From Endozoicomonas acroporae (GTDB lineage Bacteria; Pseudomonadota; Gammaproteobacteria; Pseudomonadales; Endozoicomonadaceae): a stretch of DNA of 47,131 bases. Both the position numbers and the translations under genes were made by a program. The notes beneath the pieces were generated by a model. The model had not been told where the DNA came from and searched no databases. It worked only from the letters and a program-made list of their open reading frames with translations. The DNA lies in NCBI RefSeq assembly GCF_002864045.1, contig NZ_PJPV01000055.1, positions 1 through 47,131 of the forward strand, read 5' to 3'. The first letter of the stretch is position 1; every line of letters begins with the position of its first letter. Positions 42,670 through 47,131 of this stretch are shown here, one piece after another.

Positions 42670-43971
42670 ATGATTCCCAATTCCAATTTAAATATCGCTC
42701 CTGACAGTACTGCTTCTAGCAGTAATGCTTCTAACAATATTGGACGATCTAATGAAGACCCGAATACTGATGCCCTGGCTTCATGGCTGGATCGTACCTT
42801 ACAGTCCGTTTTAGAGGCTGACCCCAACATACCCAGAACCATAACTTATGAAATGAGAGCAACTGATGGTGCCTACCTGCACGGAACCCGCCATTTATTA
42901 AATCCTGTTGCTCCCATGCCAGAATCTACTGCGGCACAAAACCCGGAACCTCTACAACAAGAAACGTCGGATGCAAGTAAGACTCAACCACCCACCGATG
43001 CACAATGCTCTGTCTGTCTGAGTGATTTTCAAAGTGCACCAGAAGCAGCAATTATCCCCGGATGTGAAACATCAACGTGGATTCACTCTGACTGCCTGGC
43101 ACAGCACACTCAATATCGAATCGCAGACCCCATAACAAATGATGAAATAAATGGCGTTGGCATAGCCTGCCCAACGTGCGATTCGTCCAAACACCACTCC
43201 ATACCCGTCAACAAGCTTGCTCCACAGATATCATCCCCGGAATGTTTGCAGATGCTGCAAGATTTCCACCTGCAATCACAACTCCGGATTTTTGCCCGGG
43301 ATCCGTTTTCCCCATTGCTTGGCCCTGTGGTGACAAAATATGCTACATGCCGAGACTGCAATGAACAGTATTTTGTCAACCTGAGAGAGCCTGAACAGGC
43401 GGTAATCAGCTGCTCTGGACAAATTTACAAACGCAATATTGGTTATGTACCCTGTACTCGCAAGTTTTGCGCAAACTGTGAAGAAAAGCCCCATTTCAAT
43501 AAGAGTTGTGATGAAGCACATATCATAAGTCAGGAACAGCGGCTTTCTGATTTGAATGCAAAACTGCAGGTCTACCAGATGGCCCAGGCGGATGACAGTA
43601 GATTCAGGCCATGCCCGAAATGTGATAACCTCATTGAGAGATCTTCAGGCTGTAATCACATTCGACGGTCAGGCCCCCATGCACGTGAGAATGCACCCGC
43701 AGATGCCAGTTTTTGTGACCATGACATTTGCTTTGAGTGCCTTAAAGATTGGAATGAAGCAAAGAGTTATCAAAAACGAGGTACATTCAGAGTAAAATGC
43801 CATGATTTTAACCAGTGTAATGATGCCGGGAACCGTCAACGTCTTTACGCCAGAAAAATTGCGGATTTAAAACAAGACATTCGAATTCTGAGAGGGAGGA
43901 GAACTCCACCCCCCCCCTTCCACAGATTAAACAGATTTTTCTCTGGCAACAGATCCTCCGCTGGCAGTTGA
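42670..43971 (+). CDS. RBR (RING1-IBR-RING2) ubiquitin ligase-like protein
   Basis: 433 residues from ATG 42670 (a TTG at 42616 would add 18). After a ~110-residue Ser/Asn/Pro-rich part: RING1-like C113/C116, C132, H139, C142, C167/C170; IBR with C227/C230, C248, C262, C267/C270, H275, C280, in the exact C-x2-C-x4-H-x4-C order (FCANCEEKPHFNKSC); and RING2 with C315-x2-C318 and IERSSGCNHI, whose Cys328 lies at the catalytic Cys position of HHARI/parkin. RING2 then has an insert before FCDHDICFEC. RBR enzymes take ubiquitin from an E2 onto this Cys and are eukaryotic, so a host-directed effector gained from a eukaryote is likely. A C9 tract (43909-43917) lies near the 3' end. Confidence 0.85.
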   Translation: MIPNSNLNIAPDSTASSSNASNNIGRSNEDPNTDALASWLDRTLQSVLEADPNIPRTITYEMRATDGAYLHGTRHLLNPVAPMPESTAAQNPEPLQQETSDASKTQPPTDAQCSVCLSDFQSAPEAAIIPGCETSTWIHSDCLAQHTQYRIADPITNDEINGVGIACPTCDSSKHHSIPVNKLAPQISSPECLQMLQDFHLQSQLRIFARDPFSPLLGPVVTKYATCRDCNEQYFVNLREPEQAVISCSGQIYKRNIGYVPCTRKFCANCEEKPHFNKSCDEAHIISQEQRLSDLNAKLQVYQMAQADDSRFRPCPKCDNLIERSSGCNHIRRSGPHARENAPADASFCDHDICFECLKDWNEAKSYQKRGTFRVKCHDFNQCNDAGNRQRLYARKIADLKQDIRILRGRRTPPPPFHRLNRFFSGNRSSAGS

Positions 43972-44180
43972 TTTATTCTGCCAGATTTAACCAAAGAAAA
44001 ACGTAGGAACAAACAGAACCAGCAGGGATAAACTGACCATATTTAAGCTCCGGTCACATAGCTACGGCTAGGCTCCCTGCGTTGTGCCTTGCATAGTAAC
44101 TGCCCACTTAGCCAGAAATAGACGATTCCATTTGGCCAACTACTTAACTCAATTCCAAAGGCATCCATTTGCCCAACGGC
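43972..44180. other. Intergenic region between the RBR-like gene and yugP
   Basis: No gene or strong terminator found in this convergent gap. CTCCCTGCGTTGTGCCTTGC at about 44072 is loosely like CTCCTGCGTTGCCCTAGC within the element at 46894, so a decayed repeat copy is possible. Confidence 0.3.
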
Positions 44181-44864
44181 TTATCGTCTTAAAATAGTTA
44201 TCCATCGTCCAATATTCAGCAAGCTTGCCAGTGCCGCAGCAACATAGGTCATTGCCGCGGCTTTCAGGACCTTTCTGGCCCCCGGTAGATCGTCTCTGGC
44301 AAGATACCCTTCCTCCAGAATCGGCAGGGCCTTGTTAAAACTGGCATCCATCTCAACGGGCAGGTTCATCAATTGCACCCAGAGTGAGGCAATCATCCCG
44401 GAAGCGCCCAATAGCAAAGTGATCAGGGTACTCTGGGGAAGCCGGGTGAATAAGAAAATAAAAGGTGTCACCATCAGGGCCATAACGCTGAACCGCTCAA
44501 TCATCATGGCCATCTTTACCCGCTGCTGACGGCGCATAAACCCGGGGTGCTGCTCCTGATGCTGCAAGGCATGGCTGACTTCATGGGCAGCAACGGCAAC
44601 AGCAGCGATGGTCTTCCCCCGATAGTGCCATGAGGAGAGCGAAACTACCCGGTTTTCCGGATCATAATAATCCTCACCTTCCTGACCTTCACGAACGGAT
44701 ACGCCATCCAATTGGAATCGTTCAATCAGGTGCTGTGCCAGCTCGCCGCCGGTGCCCTGGAGATCCGGTCGGTCTCTGCCATATTTACGGAACGTGTGCC
44801 TGACCCAGAACTGGGGACCAAAAACCAGGACCAGAATCGCCAGCAATAACAGAATCAGAGGCAT
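44181..44864 (-). CDS. yugP: YugP-family membrane zinc metallopeptidase
   Basis: 227 residues. An N-terminal membrane helix (LILLLLAILVLVFGPQFW) is followed by the zinc-protease motif AAHEVSHALQH (His94, Glu95, His98), further hydrophobic helices (FSVMALMVTPFIFLF, STLITLLLGASGMIASLW) and LPVEMDASFNKA, whose Glu is likely the third ligand. The family (neutral zinc metallopeptidase, DUF2268-unrelated YugP group) is of unknown substrate. The ATG follows the nrdR stop codon without a gap, so the two are probably co-transcribed and translationally coupled. Confidence 0.85.
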   Translation of the reverse strand: MPLILLLLAILVLVFGPQFWVRHTFRKYGRDRPDLQGTGGELAQHLIERFQLDGVSVREGQEGEDYYDPENRVVSLSSWHYRGKTIAAVAVAAHEVSHALQHQEQHPGFMRRQQRVKMAMMIERFSVMALMVTPFIFLFTRLPQSTLITLLLGASGMIASLWVQLMNLPVEMDASFNKALPILEEGYLARDDLPGARKVLKAAAMTYVAAALASLLNIGRWITILRR

Positions 44865-45326
44865 TTAATCCCGATCCTCAGTCTCCAGTCGGTCGATCTC
44901 TTCCCGAAACTCATTCAGATCCTTGAAATGACGATAGACGGAGGCAAAACGGATATAGGCCACCTCATCCAGCTGCTTTAATTCGCGCATAACCTCTTCA
45001 CCCAGAATCCGGGAACTGACTTCCCTCTCACCCATGGCCCGCAGGCGATGAGTAATGCGGCTCACCGCTTCTTCCAGCTGCTCAACACCTACCGGCCTTT
45101 TTTCCAGGGCACGGGACATGCCCGCCCGCAGTTTATCTTCATTAAAAGGTTCACGGGTACCATCCCGCTTCACCAGCCTCGGCATCAGCAGTTCTGCTGT
45201 TTCATAACTGGTGAAACGTTCAATGCAGGACAGGCATTCGCGACGCCTGCGCACCTGGCTGCCTTCTGCAACCAGACGCGAGTCGATCACTTTTGTTTCA
45301 GCAGCACCACAGAATGGACAATGCAT
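44865..45326 (-). CDS. nrdR: Transcriptional repressor NrdR
   Basis: 153 residues, the standard length. The N-terminal zinc ribbon is [13 protein letters not shown] and [16 protein letters not shown] (Cys3, Cys6, Cys31, Cys34), and an ATP-cone domain follows ([20 protein letters not shown]). NrdR senses ATP/dATP and represses ribonucleotide reductase genes through paired NrdR boxes; one such box precedes nrdD at 39657. It lies downstream of glyA, the conserved gammaproteobacterial order, and directly before yugP. Confidence 0.95.
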   Translation of the reverse strand: MHCPFCGAAETKVIDSRLVAEGSQVRRRRECLSCIERFTSYETAELLMPRLVKRDGTREPFNEDKLRAGMSRALEKRPVGVEQLEEAVSRITHRLRAMGEREVSSRILGEEVMRELKQLDEVAYIRFASVYRHFKDLNEFREEIDRLETEDRD

Positions 45327-45525
45327 TGAGCAAGTTAATCCTTGAGTTTTTGAGGGGATAAGGGGACACCATTTGCTATATGTCCCAAAGCAATGATAAC
45401 CAGCTGCGGTTTTATTACAAGTTCCCGGTTTCTAACCGTATATCAGAACCCGAAGCAGTTTCAGCCACTGAAGCACTCAACGTAGAAAGCCGTTTTTTAA
45501 CCTCAGGACCTCAATTGCGATCTAT

Positions 45526-45570
45526 AAAAAAAGCCGCTGACCTTGCACTCATTCAAGGCACAGCGGCTTT
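45526..45570 (-). terminator. Rho-independent terminator of glyA
   Basis: On the minus strand AAAGCCGCTG (complement of 45561-45570) pairs with CAGCGGCTTT (complement of 45530-45539) and is followed by a T-run (complement of 45526-45532). An inner CCTTG/CAAGG pair lengthens the stem. It separates glyA from nrdR transcription. Confidence 0.85.
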
Positions 45571-45588
45571 CTGTTCCCCACCAAACAG

Positions 45589-46854
45589 TTACTTGTAAAC
45601 CGGAAGACGCGAACAGATTTCCAGCACTTTGGCTTTCACTGCTGCTTCCACCTGTGCATCACCGGAACCATCACCCAGGGCGTCCAGGACATCGCAGATC
45701 CAGCCAGCCAGGGCTGCTGAGTCTTCTTCATTAAAACCGCGACGGGTAATAGCCGGAGTACCGATACGAAGACCACTGGTTACGAAAGGTGAACGAGGGT
45801 CATTAGGCACCGCGTTCTTGTTCACCGTGATATTGGCACGGCCAAGGGCTGCCTCGGCATCTTTACCGGTGTATTCCTTACCGATCAGGTCCATCAGGAA
45901 CAGGTGGTCATCGGTCCCACCGGACACGATATTGATACCCCGCTCCATCATCACCCGGGTCATGGCCCGGGCATTCTCGACCACCTGGGCCTGATAAGTC
46001 TTGAATTCATCAGACATCGCTTCTTTGAAGCAGACAGCCTTGGCAGCAATAACATGGCACAGAGGACCGCCCTGGGATTCAGGAAAGACGGCAAAGTTCA
46101 GTTTCTTGTTCAGCTCTTCATCTTCAGCGGCCAGAATCAAACCACCGCGCGGTCCACCCAGGGTTTTGTGAGTGGTGGTGGTGACCACATCAGCAATGCC
46201 CACTGGCGAAGGATAAACGCCAGCAGCCACCAGCCCGGCAACATGCGCCATGTCAACCAGGAAGTAAGCACCGACCTTATCGGCAATATCCCGAAAACGC
46301 TGCCAGTCAACAATCCTGGAGTAAGCAGAAAAGCCACCAATAATAAGCTTGGGTTTATGCTCCAGGGCAAGGCGTTCAACTTCTTCGTAATCCAACTCAC
46401 CGGTATCAGGTGTAATGCCGTACTGCACTGCATTATAGATTCGGCCGGAGGAGCTGACGCTGGCACCGTGGGTAAGGTGGCCACCATGGGCCAGACTCAT
46501 GCCAAGAATCGTATCACCGGGCTTCAGCATCGCCATGAAAACCGCCGAGTTGGCCTGGGAACCCGAGTGCGGCTGAACGTTGGCGTAGCCTGCGCCAAAC
46601 AGTGCCTTGGCACGATCAATGGCCAGCTGCTCAACCACATCAACGTGCTCACAGCCGCCGTAGTAACGTTTGCCGGGATAGCCTTCAGCGTATTTATTGG
46701 TCAGCGCACTGCCCTGAGCTTCCATAACTCTTGGACTGGCATAATTCTCGGAAGCGATCAGCTCGATATGCTCTTCCTGACGCAGGGTTTCTGCATCAAT
46801 AGCCGCCTTCAGCTCCGGATCAAATTCAGCGATGGTCATGTCCTTTGTGAACAT
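45589..46854 (-). CDS. glyA: Serine hydroxymethyltransferase GlyA
   Basis: 421 residues. The PLP lysine is Lys230 in [16 protein letters not shown], and [30 protein letters not shown] and [14 protein letters not shown] contain the substrate and folate contacts. It converts serine and tetrahydrofolate to glycine and methylene-THF, supplying one-carbon units and, through thymidylate, DNA precursors. GAGG six bases before the ATG at 46854 supports this start over the ATG five codons later. The ORF is complete and ends just before its terminator. Confidence 0.96.
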   Translation of the reverse strand: MFTKDMTIAEFDPELKAAIDAETLRQEEHIELIASENYASPRVMEAQGSALTNKYAEGYPGKRYYGGCEHVDVVEQLAIDRAKALFGAGYANVQPHSGSQANSAVFMAMLKPGDTILGMSLAHGGHLTHGASVSSSGRIYNAVQYGITPDTGELDYEEVERLALEHKPKLIIGGFSAYSRIVDWQRFRDIADKVGAYFLVDMAHVAGLVAAGVYPSPVGIADVVTTTTHKTLGGPRGGLILAAEDEELNKKLNFAVFPESQGGPLCHVIAAKAVCFKEAMSDEFKTYQAQVVENARAMTRVMMERGINIVSGGTDDHLFLMDLIGKEYTGKDAEAALGRANITVNKNAVPNDPRSPFVTSGLRIGTPAITRRGFNEEDSAALAGWICDVLDALGDGSGDAQVEAAVKAKVLEICSRLPVYK

Positions 46855-46893
46855 TCATTACCTCGGTTGCCTGTTAACAGCCCGCCGAGGAGA

Positions 46894-47092
46894 CTGTCGG
46901 ACTTAAGACTTTCCTACGCGGCAACTGCTCCTGCGTTGCCCTAGCTTCTGCATCCATGCAGTCGTGCGGTTGCGATAAATTGGTCTAAAAATTCCTGCTT
47001 CTTCGTCAAATAGCCCCGCTATTCTCCTCAGAAGCAGAAATTTTTATCCTCAATTTCTCGCAATCCTCGCTACGGACGCTTAAGTCCGACAG
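46894..47092. repeat. 199-bp palindromic element upstream of glyA
   Basis: CTGTCGGACTTAAG (46894-46907) is exactly complementary to CTTAAGTCCGACAG (47079-47092). The apex region includes AATAGCCCCGCTATT (47009-47023), nearly the same as the apex of the element at 795-955. It lies about 40 bp before glyA and may contain or displace its promoter. No coding potential. Confidence 0.7.
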
Positions 47093-47131
47093 GCTCCAAG
47101 AGGCTGTGAAATGCCTGGATATTGGTGGTGA

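Noticed and set aside
45904..46944. 346-codon plus-strand frame opposite glyA
   Set aside because: Fully contained in the antisense of a conserved housekeeping gene; no ribosome-binding site or motif.
1..47131. tRNA and rRNA genes
   Set aside because: No cloverleaf with a TTCRANNY loop and no rRNA core words were seen on either strand; a tRNAscan run would settle this.

Overview
The window looks like the chromosome of a gammaproteobacterium. Its conserved genes (msbA, hldE, hrpA, fadD, nrdD/nrdG, nrdR, glyA) are of gammaproteobacterial type. The mixture of eukaryote-like proteins (ankyrin, RING, RBR and C2H2 zinc-finger), long Ser/Pro-rich orphan proteins, degraded insertion sequences and abundant large palindromic repeats resembles animal-associated Endozoicomonas-type symbionts. 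The genus is an inference; no rRNA gene or other taxonomic marker is present.

Region 1 (1-2.6 kb) carries two toxin-antitoxin modules (YefM/YoeB and a DUF6364-like/PIN pair), a MITE-like hairpin abutting a REP-type transposase remnant, and a DUF29 gene. Region 2 (2.6-11.5 kb) is a scar. A 5' piece of rfbB and a 5' piece of a KpsM-like capsule-export permease flank nested fragments of IS110, IS630 and IS21 elements, then a tandem duplication of RING-ankyrin genes (one frameshifted at a C7 tract), a third truncated ankyrin piece and a gene-free, RNA-like segment. A polysaccharide locus seems to have been largely replaced by mobile DNA and effector-like genes.

Region 3 (11.6-19 kb) has a 604-residue protein with the signature motifs of the CyaA / edema factor / ExoY nucleotidyl cyclase toxins, then msbA, an orphan protein and hldE (lipid A flipping and heptose activation for LPS). 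Region 4 (19-31.7 kb) has hrpA and fadD, a compact cluster of orphan / monoacylglycerol-lipase-like / orphan genes, a phaJ-type hydratase and a class V aminotransferase. Region 5 (31.7-38.2 kb) has an apparently intact IS607-family element (serine recombinase plus TnpB), mmsA, an MscS-type channel and a YecA/UPF0149 protein.

Region 6 (38.3-47.1 kb) interleaves a six-finger Krueppel-type C2H2 zinc-finger gene with nrdD-nrdG, a RING1-IBR-RING2 (RBR) ubiquitin-ligase-like gene, and glyA, nrdR and a YugP-type metalloprotease. A near-consensus NrdR box lies upstream of nrdD, so regulator and target share the window.

The main theme is several host-directed, eukaryote-like candidate effectors (cyclase, RBR ligase, RING-ankyrin, C2H2 array) inserted one at a time into a housekeeping backbone. 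At least four large hairpin repeats and three homopolymer C tracts in effector-like or orphan genes add a layer of genome plasticity.
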